A stretch of DNA of 7,489 nucleotides, taken from NCBI GenBank assembly GCA_900763685.1, contig CAAFLF010000003.1, positions 1-7,489 of the forward strand. Reading direction: 5' to 3'. Position numbers and translations under genes: made by a program. Positions 1 to 6,856 of this stretch are shown here, piece by piece. How positions within the stretch are numbered: the stretch's first letter is position 1; the number at the start of each line of letters is the position of its first letter. This stretch comes from an uncultured Oscillospiraceae bacterium (GTDB lineage: Bacteria > Bacillota > Clostridia > Oscillospirales > Oscillospiraceae). The notes under the pieces are model-generated. The model worked only from the letters and a program-made list of their open reading frames with translations, ran no database searches and was not told the DNA's origin.

Positions 1-16
1 GGCGGAGCGGGAAAGA

Positions 17-47
17 GGCCGGAGCGGCAGTGCCGGTCCGGCCTTTT
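17..47. terminator. Bidirectional intrinsic terminator after the Na/Pi cotransporter gene
   Basis: An inverted repeat pairs GGCCGGA (17-23) with TCCGGCC (37-43). After a single G-G mismatch, an inner CGGC/GCCG stem closes an AGT loop. On the plus strand it is followed by TTTT (44-47). On the minus strand it is followed by TCTTTC (complement of 11-16). It lies about 10 bases beyond the stop codon of the minus-strand transporter gene, as expected for that gene's terminator. It could also stop plus-strand transcription entering from the left. The call rests on structure only. Confidence 0.75.
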
Positions 48-56
48 GGCGTCAGG

Positions 57-1883
57 TCACTCCTCCTGGAAGAGGGAGATCTGAGGTGTCTCGGCGGCGG
101 GCTCCGCCAGGCGGGCCAGGGCGCCCAGGTACTCCTCGCCGTACTCCCGCGTCCGCTTCTCGTACTCCTCCCGGTGGGATTTCTTCAGATTCTCCACGTT
201 GGAGTGGGTCTCCAGATCCAGGGTCTTCTGGTTTTCCAGCACGATGAGGGCGATGTTGGAGCAGTGGTCCGCCACCCGCTCGAAGTTATTCACGCAGTCG
301 TTGAAAACGAAGCCCCGGCTGAGGGTGCACTGCCCGTTCTGGAGCCGGGTCACGTGCTGGGCCTTCAGCCGCTCCGTCAGGATGTCGATGGTGTCCTCCA
401 GGGGCTCCACCCGGAGGGCGGCGTCCAGGTCGTTCTGGGTGAGAGCCCGGATGGTGAGACCCAGGACCTCCTCCACCGCCCCCTCGCAGATGGCCAGGCT
501 CTCGTTGGCGATGGGGGAGAAGCGCTCCCCCCGCTGGGAGAGCTCCTGGCCCAGCTCGGCGATGTTCATGGCGTGGTCCGAAATGCGCTCTAAGTTGGTG
601 AGGCTCTGGAGCAGCATGGCGGAGTGGCGGTTCTCACTGTCCGAGAGCCCCTGGGAGGAGAGCTTCACGAGGTAGCTTCCCAGCTTGTCCTCGAAGCGGT
701 CCACCCGCTCCTCCCGCCTCTCCACCTTGGCGAAGGCCTCCGGCCGGTACTCCATCAGCAGGTCCACCGCCTGGATGAGGTTTTTCTGGGCGGCCTTCGC
801 CATCCGCTCCACAGTAGCGGCGGCCTGCTCCAGGGCCACGGGGGGATAGTTCAGGAAGCGCTCGTCCAGGAGGTCGGTCTCCAGGGCCTTCTCCTCCTCG
901 TCCTCCGGCGCGTCCGGGAAGGCCCGGACAGCCATCTTCTCCAGAAGGCCCCGCAGGGGGAAGACCAGCAGCACCGCCGCCACCTTGAAGGCGGTGTTCA
1001 TCTGGGCGATGCCCACGCTGGTGGCCGCTCCGGTGAGGGAGGGGAAGGGCCCCCAGATACCGTCGGCGATCAGGAAGAGGATGAGGAACATCCCGCCGCC
1101 CATCAGGTTAAAGAAGAGGTAGGAGAAGGCCGCCCGCTTGGCGTTCTTCTTGGCGCCGATGGCGCTGAGCAGCACCGGCACGCAGGCGCCGATGCCGCTG
1201 CCGATGATCATGAAGAGGGCGATGCGGCTGCCGATGGCCCCGGTGGCGCTGAGCGCCTGCAGGATGCCCACAGAGGCGGAGCAGCTCTGCAGCACCGCCG
1301 TCACGGCGATGCCGATGCCGATGGCTACGATGGGGTTCTCCACCACCGTCAGGATCCGTAGGAAGGACTCGCTCTCCTGCAGGGGTTCCATGGCGGCGGA
1401 CATGGTCTTCATCCCGCTCATGAGGACGCTGAGGGCCAGCAGGATGACGCCGATATTCTTTTTGGCGGTGGTCTTCCCTGTCATATAGAGGACGATGCCG
1501 ATGACGGCCACCACGGCGAAGATGGTGGCGGTGGAGAAGAGGCTGGCCGCCCCGGAGGACCCCACGCTGGCAAGGCTCAGGATCCAGCCCGTGGCGGTGG
1601 TACCGATGTTGGCACCCATGATGATGGCGATGGCCTGGGGCAGCCGCATGATGCCGGAGTTCACGAAGCCCACCACCATTACCGTGGTGGCGGAGGAAGA
1701 CTGGATCACCGCCGTCACGAAGGCGCCCAGCAGCACGCCCTTCAGCGGCGTGGAGGTCAGGCGGCCCAGGGTGGTCTCCAGCTTGCCGCCGGCGACTTTT
1801 TTCAGGGAATCCCCCATGAGGGACATGCCGAAAAGGAAGAAGGCAAGGCCCCCCAGCAGGGTGATGATGGAAGCAAGATTCAT
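57..1883 (-). CDS. Na+/phosphate cotransporter family protein with C-terminal PhoU-like domain
   Basis: This is a 608-residue membrane protein of the Na/Pi-cotransporter (NptA/PNaS) family, which couples sodium entry to uptake or export of inorganic phosphate. Residues 1-312 are a string of hydrophobic segments forming two inverted Na_Pi_cotrans repeats. Each repeat carries the family's QSSSA-type motif: QSSSATT at 61-67 and the variant QSCSAS at 199-204. An acidic linker (about 324-340) leads to a helical, cytoplasmic PhoU-like region (about 350-560). That region has two paired signatures, LERISDHAMNIAE (431-443) and FERVADHCSNIAL (534-546), whose E..DH..N residues match PhoU metal-binding motifs. 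Length and domain order are normal for bacterial members. The start ATG is preceded by AAGGAA at a slightly long spacing of about 10 bases. The gene is transcribed away from the purine genes and appears monocistronic. The transported ion and direction are inferred from the family; a regulatory role for the PhoU part is also inferred. Confidence 0.93.
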   Translation of the reverse strand: MNLASIITLLGGLAFFLFGMSLMGDSLKKVAGGKLETTLGRLTSTPLKGVLLGAFVTAVIQSSSATTVMVVGFVNSGIMRLPQAIAIIMGANIGTTATGWILSLASVGSSGAASLFSTATIFAVVAVIGIVLYMTGKTTAKKNIGVILLALSVLMSGMKTMSAAMEPLQESESFLRILTVVENPIVAIGIGIAVTAVLQSCSASVGILQALSATGAIGSRIALFMIIGSGIGACVPVLLSAIGAKKNAKRAAFSYLFFNLMGGGMFLILFLIADGIWGPFPSLTGAATSVGIAQMNTAFKVAAVLLVFPLRGLLEKMAVRAFPDAPEDEEEKALETDLLDERFLNYPPVALEQAAATVERMAKAAQKNLIQAVDLLMEYRPEAFAKVERREERVDRFEDKLGSYLVKLSSQGLSDSENRHSAMLLQSLTNLERISDHAMNIAELGQELSQRGERFSPIANESLAICEGAVEEVLGLTIRALTQNDLDAALRVEPLEDTIDILTERLKAQHVTRLQNGQCTLSRGFVFNDCVNNFERVADHCSNIALIVLENQKTLDLETHSNVENLKKSHREEYEKRTREYGEEYLGALARLAEPAAETPQISLFQEE

Positions 1884-1966
1884 TGGCGGCGCATTCCTTT
1901 CGCTCTCAAGGCTCCGGCCTTCCGCCGGGACGAATACCTACTATTAGAGAAACGCATACAAATAAT

Positions 1967-1994
1967 ATTATACCACGCATTTTCCCCGGCACAA
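1967..1994 (-). promoter_or_regulatory. Promoter of the Na/Pi cotransporter gene
   Basis: On the minus strand there is a perfect -10 box TATAAT (complement of 1967-1972) preceded by TGG, giving an extended -10. A weaker -35 box TTGTGC (complement of 1989-1994) lies 16 bases upstream. The predicted 5' leader is about 75 bases. It contains a short CCGGC/GCCGG hairpin (complement of 1914-1928). The -10 lies inside a 10-bp palindrome, ATAATATTAT (1962-1971), which may be a simple consequence of AT-richness. Confidence 0.7.
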
Positions 1995-2096
1995 GGAAAA
2001 AAACGAAGTTCCCCTCTTTTTCGGTCCGCTCTCCTATCCGGGGCCGCTTTCGGAGGGAAAAACCGGGCAGAACGCCGAAAGGTCTGAACTTTCCTC

Positions 2097-2125
2097 TTGC
2101 GTTTTCCGGATGGGTCCTTTATACT
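2097..2125 (+). promoter_or_regulatory. Promoter of the GntR regulator-purH operon
   Basis: TTGCGT (2097-2102) and TATACT (2120-2125) are separated by 17 bases. The -10 box matches the consensus at five of six positions; the -35 box keeps only the TTG. Transcription would start near 2132, about 40 bases ahead of the regulator start codon. The AT-rich pocket stands out against the GC-rich surroundings. This is the only good plus-strand promoter I see in the divergent region. Confidence 0.6.
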
Positions 2126-2130
2126 GAAAT

Positions 2131-2139
2131 GGTAATACC
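2131..2139. promoter_or_regulatory. Candidate operator palindrome GGTAATACC
   Basis: GGTA-A-TACC is a 9-bp inverted repeat six bases after the -10 box, at the predicted transcription start of the GntR regulator gene. Repressors of the GntR/HutC (UTRA) group usually bind short palindromes overlapping their own promoters, so this is a reasonable autoregulatory site. The symmetry does not extend beyond 4+4 bases, so chance cannot be excluded. Assignment to the neighbouring regulator is inference. Confidence 0.35.
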
Positions 2140-2171
2140 TATCGAGAAGAATTTTCCTGTGAGGTGTGAGT

Positions 2172-2903
2172 ATGACCAACCACGACTACCCTGATTCTTC
2201 CCGGACCATCCGGCAGTACCTGCTGCAGGCCATGCGGACGGGCGAGTACGCCCACGGCGACCGTCTCCCCCGGGAGAGCGTCCTGGCGGAGAAGCTGGGC
2301 ATCAGCCGCACGCAGCTGCGGGACATCCTGGCCTCCCTGGAGCGGGAGGGCTTCATCACCCGCCGCCACGGTGTGGGCACCCTCATCAACCGCTACGTCT
2401 TCAATGTCCCCACCCGCATGGACATCGAGGTGGAGTTCTCGGACATGATCCGCCAGAGCGGCCGCCAGCCCCGGGTGGACTACGTCCACGTGGAGGAGGA
2501 CGCCGCCAGTGAGAAGATCGCCGCCCAGCTCCACCTGAACCCCGGGGACCCCATCGTCCGAGTGTCCCGTCTCGTCAGCGCCGACGGCGTCCCCGCCATC
2601 TACTGCGAGGACGTGGTGAACCAGCGCCTGGTGCGCCAGGGCGCCACCCAGCAGGACTATAAGCTTCCAATCTTCCACTTTTTGGAGGAGTTCTGCCACG
2701 TCATCCCCTACCTGGACCTGACGGACGTCCGTCCCGCGGCGGCGGACCAGCGCCTGGCGGCCATCTTCCAGGTGGCGGAGGGCACTCCCCTCCTCAATAT
2801 GGACGAGGTGGACTACGATATCGACGGTAGCCCCGTCTTCTGCTCCAACCAGTACTATGTGGACGGCATCATCCGCCACACCGTCATGCGCAAGAAGCTT
2901 TGA
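2172..2903 (+). CDS. GntR-family transcriptional regulator (HutC/UTRA subfamily)
   Basis: The protein has 243 residues, a normal length for this subfamily. An N-terminal winged helix-turn-helix spans about residues 8-75. It includes the typical stretch with GDRLPRESVLAEKLGISR (29-46), then a recognition helix and the wing (RRHGVGT, 64-70). The C-terminal UTRA ligand-binding domain spans about 90-240. It has the usual R.R.VSADGVPAIYCED-like strand (130-146) and a closing DEVDYDIDGSPVF segment (211-223). I prefer ATG at 2172 to an in-frame GTG at 2166, because GAGGTG (2161-2166) then serves as ribosome binding site with 5-base spacing. The gene is followed after only 10 bases by the AICAR formyltransferase gene, so the two are surely co-transcribed. 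That suggests the regulator senses a purine-pathway or related metabolite. Target and effector are not visible in the sequence; UTRA domains bind diverse small molecules, often sugars or histidine-pathway compounds. Confidence 0.92.
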   Translation: MTNHDYPDSSRTIRQYLLQAMRTGEYAHGDRLPRESVLAEKLGISRTQLRDILASLEREGFITRRHGVGTLINRYVFNVPTRMDIEVEFSDMIRQSGRQPRVDYVHVEEDAASEKIAAQLHLNPGDPIVRVSRLVSADGVPAIYCEDVVNQRLVRQGATQQDYKLPIFHFLEEFCHVIPYLDLTDVRPAAADQRLAAIFQVAEGTPLLNMDEVDYDIDGSPVFCSNQYYVDGIIRHTVMRKKL

Positions 2904-2913
2904 GGAGGGCCCA

Positions 2914-4095
2914 ATGGAGAAACTCGAACTGAAATACGGCTGCAACCCCAACCAGAAGCCCGCGTACCTCACCCGGGCGGGGGGCGGAGATCTGCCCTTC
3001 CGGGTGCTGAACGGCCGCCCGGGGTACATCAACTTCCTGGACGCCCTCAACGCCTGGCAGCTGGTCCGGGAGCTGCGGGAGGCCGCGGGCCTGCCCGCCG
3101 CCGCCAGCTTCAAGCACGTTTCCCCCGCCGGGGCGGCCCTGGGCCTGCCCCTGACGGCGGAGGACCGCAAGGCCTTCTTCGTGGAGACCGACGCCCACCT
3201 TTCCCCCGTGGCCTGCGCCTACATCCGGGCCCGGGGGGCGGACCGCCTCTGCTCCTACGGCGACTGGGCGGCCCTCAGCGATGTCTGCGACGCTGACACC
3301 GCCCGTTACCTGAAAGACGAGGTCTCCGACGGCGTCATCGCCCCGGATTACACCCCCGAGGCCCTGGAGATTTTGAAGACCAAGAAGAAGGGGAACTACA
3401 ACATCATCGCCATGGACCCGGACTACGTCCCGCCCCAGCAGGAGCGCAAGGACGTCTTCGGCATCACCTTTGAGCAGGGCCACAACTTCTGCCGCGTCGA
3501 CGAGAGCCGTCTTCAGAATATCGTGACGGAGAACCGTGACCTGCCGGAGACTGCCCGGCGGGACATGATCCTGGCCCTCATCACCCTGAAGTATACCCAG
3601 TCCAACTCCGTCTGCTACGTCTATGGCGGGCAGACCGTCGGCGTGGGGGCCGGGCAGCAGAGCCGTATCCACTGCACCCGCCTCGCCGGGGGCAAGGCGG
3701 ACAACTTCTTCCTCCGCCGCCATCCCAAGGTCCTGGCCCTGCCCTTCCGGGAGGGCATCCGCCGTCCGGACCGGGACAACGCCATTGACCTGTACCTCTC
3801 GGAGGAGGAACAGGACGCCCTTCTCGCGGAGGAGGCCTGGCAGCGGGTCTTCACGGAGCGTCCGGAACCCCTGACGGCGGCGGAGAAACGGGAATACCTC
3901 GCGGGGATCACCGGTGTCACCGTGGGCAGCGACGCCTTCTTCCCCTTCGGGGACAACGTGGAGCGGGCCCGCCGCTCCGGTGTCTCCTACATCGTCCAGC
4001 CCGGTGGCTCCATCCGGGATGACAACGTCATCGAGACCGCCAACAAGTACGGCATCACCATGTGCTTCACCGGCCTCCGGCTCTTCCACCATTAA
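2914..4095 (+). CDS. purH: Stand-alone AICAR formyltransferase (C-terminal domain of PurH)
   Basis: This cytosolic enzyme transfers a formyl group from 10-formyltetrahydrofolate to AICAR to give FAICAR, the penultimate step of de novo IMP synthesis. The 393 residues correspond to only the AICARFT/IMPCHase formyltransferase domain. The catalytic Lys-His pair sits in SFKHVSPAGAA (65-75: Lys67, His68). Other family hallmarks are GAGQQSR.H (245-253), SDAFFPFGDN (339-348) and QPGGS.RDD (362-370), ending in the classical RLFHH. The N-terminal MGS-like IMP cyclohydrolase domain of bifunctional PurH (about 520 residues) is absent, and there is no room for it upstream. The protein is therefore a natural single-domain form, as known in various clostridia and archaea, and not a truncation. 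Start chosen: ATG at 2914 with AGGAGG (2903-2908) overlapping the regulator's stop codon and 5-base spacing. A longer reading from 2857 would run into the regulator gene. It is second in an operon with the GntR regulator; guaB follows. Confidence 0.94.
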   Translation: MEKLELKYGCNPNQKPAYLTRAGGGDLPFRVLNGRPGYINFLDALNAWQLVRELREAAGLPAAASFKHVSPAGAALGLPLTAEDRKAFFVETDAHLSPVACAYIRARGADRLCSYGDWAALSDVCDADTARYLKDEVSDGVIAPDYTPEALEILKTKKKGNYNIIAMDPDYVPPQQERKDVFGITFEQGHNFCRVDESRLQNIVTENRDLPETARRDMILALITLKYTQSNSVCYVYGGQTVGVGAGQQSRIHCTRLAGGKADNFFLRRHPKVLALPFREGIRRPDRDNAIDLYLSEEEQDALLAEEAWQRVFTERPEPLTAAEKREYLAGITGVTVGSDAFFPFGDNVERARRSGVSYIVQPGGSIRDDNVIETANKYGITMCFTGLRLFHH

Positions 4096-4109
4096 AGGAA
4101 GGAAACCCC

Positions 4110-4137
4110 TTGACTTTTCCCGCGGTTGTGGTATCCT
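4110..4137 (+). promoter_or_regulatory. Promoter of guaB
   Basis: TTGACT (4110-4115, five of six consensus bases) and TATCCT (4132-4137) are 16 bases apart. The -10 is extended by TG at 4129-4130. The -35 begins only 15 bases after the purH stop codon, and there is no hairpin between them. guaB can therefore be transcribed both from this promoter and by read-through from purH. The leader is about 50 bases and shows no recognisable purine or guanine riboswitch. Confidence 0.75.
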
Positions 4138-4192
4138 AACCGACAATAACGATTTGAAAGATATTTGAAAAATAAAGGAACGAGGTAACGCT

Positions 4193-5704
4193 ATGGCTTT
4201 CTACTTCCAGGAACCCTCCCACACTTTCAGCGAGTACCTGCTGGTGCCCGGCTACTCCGGCCCCGACGCCATCCCCGCCAACGTCTCCCTGAAGACGCCG
4301 GTGGTCCGCTACCGCAAGGGGGAGGACTGCCCCCTCACCATGAACGTCCCCATGGTCTCCGCCGTGATGCAGGCCGTCTCCGGCGAGAAGATGGGCGTGG
4401 CCCTGGCGAGAGAGGGCGGCATCGCCTTCATCTACGTCTCCCAGCCCATCGAGGAGCAGGCGGAGATGGTCCGGAAGGTGAAGAGCTATAAGGCGGGCTT
4501 CGTCCCCAGCGACTCCAACCTCCTGCCCACCGCTACCCTGGGGGATGTGCTGGCCCTGAAGCGGCGCACCGGCCACTCCACCATGGCCGTCACGGCGGAC
4601 GGCACCGGCACCGGCAAGCTCCTGGGCCTTGTCACCAGCCGGGACTACCGGGTGAGCCGCATGGGCCTGGATACCCCGGTCACGGACTTCATGACCCCCG
4701 CCGGGAAGATCATCTCCGCCCCCCTGGGCACCTCCCTGAAGGAAGCCAACGACATGCTCTGGGACCACAAGCTCAACGCCCTGCCGGTGCTGGACGAGAA
4801 GGGCCATCTCTCCTCCTTCGTCTTCCGGAAGGACTACGACAGCCACAAGGACCATCCCCTGGAGCTGCTGGACGACCACAAGCGCTACGTAGTGGGCGCC
4901 GGCATCAACACCCGGGACTACGCCGAGCGGGTCCCCGCCCTGGTGGAGGCCGGGGCGGATGTCCTGGTGATGGACTCCTCCGAGGGCTACTCCTACTGGC
5001 AGCAGCAGTGCCTGGCCTGGATCCGCTCCAAGTACGGCGATACCGTGAAGGTGGGCGCCGGCAACGTGGTGGACGCCGAGGGCTTCCGCTTCCTGGCGGA
5101 CGCCGGGGCCGACTTCGTGAAGGTGGGCATCGGCGGCGGCTCCATCTGCATCACCCGGGAGACCAAGGGCATCGGCCGGGGACAGGCTACCGCCGTCATC
5201 GATGTGGCGGAGGCCCGGGACAAGTACTTTGAGGAGACCGGCGTCTATGTCCCCATCTGCGCGGACGGCGGCATCGTCCAGGATTACCACATGACCCTGG
5301 CTCTCGCCATGGGCGCGGACTTCTGCATGCTGGGCCGCTACTTCTCCCGCTTTGACGAGAGCCCCTCCGCCAAGGTTCTCATCGGCGGCAGCTATATGAA
5401 GGAATACTGGGGCGAGGGCAGTGCCCGGGCCCGGAACTGGCAGCGCTACGACCTGGGCGGCGCCGCTAAGCTGAGCTTTGAGGAGGGCGTGGACTCCTAC
5501 GTCCCCTACGCCGGCGCACTGTCCGACGGTATGGCCACGACGCTCGCCAAGATCCGCTCTACCATGTGCAACTGCGGCGCCCTCACCATCCCGGAGCTCC
5601 GGGAGAAGGCCAAGCTCACCCTGGTCTCCGCCACCTCCATCGTGGAGGGCGGCGCCCACGATGTCCTGCTGAAGGACAGCGCCGCCGCCAGCCGCCGGGA
5701 CTGA
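4193..5704 (+). CDS. guaB: IMP dehydrogenase (Tritrichomonas-like type)
   Basis: This enzyme oxidises IMP to XMP with NAD+, the rate-limiting entry to guanine nucleotide synthesis. The 503-residue protein is a TIM barrel interrupted by a CBS-pair (Bateman) insert at about residues 105-220. The catalytic loop is [12 protein letters not shown] (312-323) with nucleophile Cys319. The ribose-binding aspartate is Asp358 in CADGG. Asp261 is the NAD-site aspartate, and the flap dyad Arg418-Tyr419 lies in NWQRYD. The loop [10 protein letters not shown] and flap NWQRYD differ from the GPGSICTT and RYFQ forms of common GuaB proteins. They match my memory of the Tritrichomonas foetus enzyme, including its Lys310 and Glu431, which are linked to mycophenolic acid insensitivity. 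Start: ATG at 4193 with GAGG (4182-4185) seven bases upstream. It has its own promoter and lies directly after purH, linking IMP formation to its guanine branch. A strong terminator follows. Identity as IMPDH is nearly certain; the subtype rests on recall. Confidence 0.97.
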   Translation: MAFYFQEPSHTFSEYLLVPGYSGPDAIPANVSLKTPVVRYRKGEDCPLTMNVPMVSAVMQAVSGEKMGVALAREGGIAFIYVSQPIEEQAEMVRKVKSYKAGFVPSDSNLLPTATLGDVLALKRRTGHSTMAVTADGTGTGKLLGLVTSRDYRVSRMGLDTPVTDFMTPAGKIISAPLGTSLKEANDMLWDHKLNALPVLDEKGHLSSFVFRKDYDSHKDHPLELLDDHKRYVVGAGINTRDYAERVPALVEAGADVLVMDSSEGYSYWQQQCLAWIRSKYGDTVKVGAGNVVDAEGFRFLADAGADFVKVGIGGGSICITRETKGIGRGQATAVIDVAEARDKYFEETGVYVPICADGGIVQDYHMTLALAMGADFCMLGRYFSRFDESPSAKVLIGGSYMKEYWGEGSARARNWQRYDLGGAAKLSFEEGVDSYVPYAGALSDGMATTLAKIRSTMCNCGALTIPELREKAKLTLVSATSIVEGGAHDVLLKDSAAASRRD

Positions 5705-5733
5705 GCGTTTCCGAAACCACAGCGAAAACCACC

Positions 5734-5763
5734 GCGGCGCGGGGCCGGTCCCCGCGCCGCTTT
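5734..5763 (+). terminator. Intrinsic terminator after guaB
   Basis: A perfect 11-bp stem, GCGGCGCGGGG (5734-5744) with CCCCGCGCCGC (5750-5760), closes the loop CCGGT and is followed by TTT then CC. The U tract is short, but the all-GC stem is very stable and lies about 30 bases after the guaB stop. No separate promoter is evident between it and the next gene, so some read-through probably supplies the dihydrouridine synthase gene. Confidence 0.72.
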
Positions 5764-5803
5764 CCGGGTCAAGGCCCGAGACCAAGGAAGCGGAGGCACC
5801 ACC

Positions 5804-6766
5804 ATGCGATACTACGCCGCCCCCATGCAGGGCATCACCACCTGGCTCTGGCGCAGGCTCCATCAGGAGATGTTCGGCGGGGTGGAGAAATACTACACCC
5901 CCTTCTTCTCCCCCACCAAGGATCAGTGCGTTCCGGAGCGGGACTGGCGGGATCTGGATCCCGCCGCCAACCGGGGCGTCTTCGTGGTGCCTCAGCTCAT
6001 GACCTGCCGGGCGGAGGACTTCCTCTGGGCGGCGAAATATCTCGCGGACCTGGGCTATCCCGAGGTGAACCTGAACCTGGGCTGCCCCTCCGGCACTGTG
6101 GTGGCGAAAGGAAAGGGCTCCGGCTTCCTGGCGAAGCCCGATGAGCTGGACCGCTTCTTTGAGACGGTCTTTGCCGCCGACCTCCCCATCGCCATCTCCG
6201 TCAAGACCCGCCTGGGCCTCCGGGAGGAGGGCGAGTTCCCCCGGATCCTGGCCATCTACAACCGCTACCCCATCGCGGAGCTGACCATCCATCCCCGGGT
6301 GCAGAAGGACTTCTATCAGAAGCCCATCCATGCGGCCGCCTTCGCCCAGGCCCTGCCAGACTGCCGCTTGCCCCTCTGCTATAACGGCGAGCTCCGGACG
6401 GTGTCGCAGGTGGCGGCCTTCCATGAAAAGTATCCCACCGTTGACCGGCTGATGTTCGGTCGTGGCATCGTGGCGGACCCGGCCCTGCCGAGAAAGCTCC
6501 AGGGCGGCGGACCGGCCACCCTGGAGGAGATCCGCCGCTTCACCACCGCCCTTTACCAGGGCTATCAGACCGCCTACGGTTCCCGGGGCCCGGCGTCGCA
6601 GAAGATGAAGGAGCTCTGGTTCCGCCTTCTCGGCCTCTTCGATGACCATGAGCGCTGCGAGAAGCGGATGCGCCGCCTCCGCTCCCCGGACGACTACGAG
6701 GCGGCGGAGGCCGAGATCTTCGCCACCTGTCCACTCCGGACCGAGACCGGGGACTTCAAGCCCTGA
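5804..6766 (+). CDS. tRNA-dihydrouridine synthase family protein
   Basis: This is an FMN enzyme that reduces specific uridines in tRNA to dihydrouridine using NAD(P)H, acting in the cytosol. The 320-residue protein starts directly with the FMN-binding strand YYAAPMQGIT (3-12). It then shows the Dus signatures in order: NLGCPSG with catalytic Cys94 (91-97), SVKTRLG with Lys134 (132-138), IHPR with His163 (162-165), YNGE with Asn194 (193-196), and the phosphate-binding FGRG (218-221). A basic helical C-terminal region (about 240-305) fits the tRNA-binding helical domain. The length is typical. Start ATG at 5804 has GGAGG (5792-5796) with 7-base spacing. The N-terminus resembles the DusC-like clostridial branch more than DusB, but I cannot assign which tRNA position it modifies, so no symbol is given. 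It sits between two hairpins, and no obvious promoter precedes it. Confidence 0.94.
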   Translation: MRYYAAPMQGITTWLWRRLHQEMFGGVEKYYTPFFSPTKDQCVPERDWRDLDPAANRGVFVVPQLMTCRAEDFLWAAKYLADLGYPEVNLNLGCPSGTVVAKGKGSGFLAKPDELDRFFETVFAADLPIAISVKTRLGLREEGEFPRILAIYNRYPIAELTIHPRVQKDFYQKPIHAAAFAQALPDCRLPLCYNGELRTVSQVAAFHEKYPTVDRLMFGRGIVADPALPRKLQGGGPATLEEIRRFTTALYQGYQTAYGSRGPASQKMKELWFRLLGLFDDHERCEKRMRRLRSPDDYEAAEAEIFATCPLRTETGDFKP

Positions 6767-6772
6767 AAAAGC

Positions 6773-6798
6773 GACCGGGACTTCCCAAAGTCCCGGTC
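6773..6798. terminator. Perfect hairpin after the dihydrouridine synthase gene (probable terminator)
   Basis: GACCGGGACTT (6773-6783) and AAGTCCCGGTC (6788-6798) form a perfect 11-bp stem with the tetraloop CCCA, six bases after the stop codon. Position, stem and loop fit an intrinsic terminator. An A run (6766-6770) precedes it, so it would work best on the minus strand, with UUUUU after the stem. On the plus strand it is followed by CTGTGCTATC with no U tract, so plus-strand termination may be weak. The right arm also falls within the predicted promoter of the next gene. Confidence 0.55.
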
Positions 6799-6810
6799 CT
6801 GTGCTATCAT
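6782..6810 (+). promoter_or_regulatory. Promoter of the PAP2 phosphatase gene
   Basis: An extended -10 box, TGC followed by TATCAT (6802-6810), is clear. The sequence 17 bases upstream, TTCCCA (6782-6787), is a poor -35 box, so activity would depend on the extended -10. It resembles the guaB promoter, whose -10 region is TGG followed by TATCCT. Transcription would begin about 40 bases before the gene start. The spacer overlaps the right arm of the preceding hairpin. Confidence 0.55.
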
Positions 6811-6856
6811 CATAGAAAGAAATGGGCGGAGACGCCCGGAAAGCGGGGAGACCACC

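Noticed and set aside
30..1361. Plus-strand open frames opposite the Na/Pi cotransporter gene
   Set aside because: They overlap each other and oppose a gene with intact QSSSA and PhoU motifs. They are Leu/Gly/Val/His-rich reversals with no domain.
1880..2194. Two small open frames of about 100 codons in the divergent intergenic region
   Set aside because: They run through both predicted promoters, are rich in Arg, Lys, Phe and Pro with no domain, and neither has a convincing ribosome binding site.
2139..4146. Long minus-strand open frames opposite the GntR and purH genes
   Set aside because: Same shadow effect of high GC at third codon positions; they show low-complexity composition and no recognisable motifs, while the plus-strand genes are clear families.
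4138..4192. Possible purine riboswitch in the guaB leader
   Set aside because: The leader is only about 50 bases, AT-rich and without paired stems or the conserved loop sequences of guanine or PRPP riboswitches.
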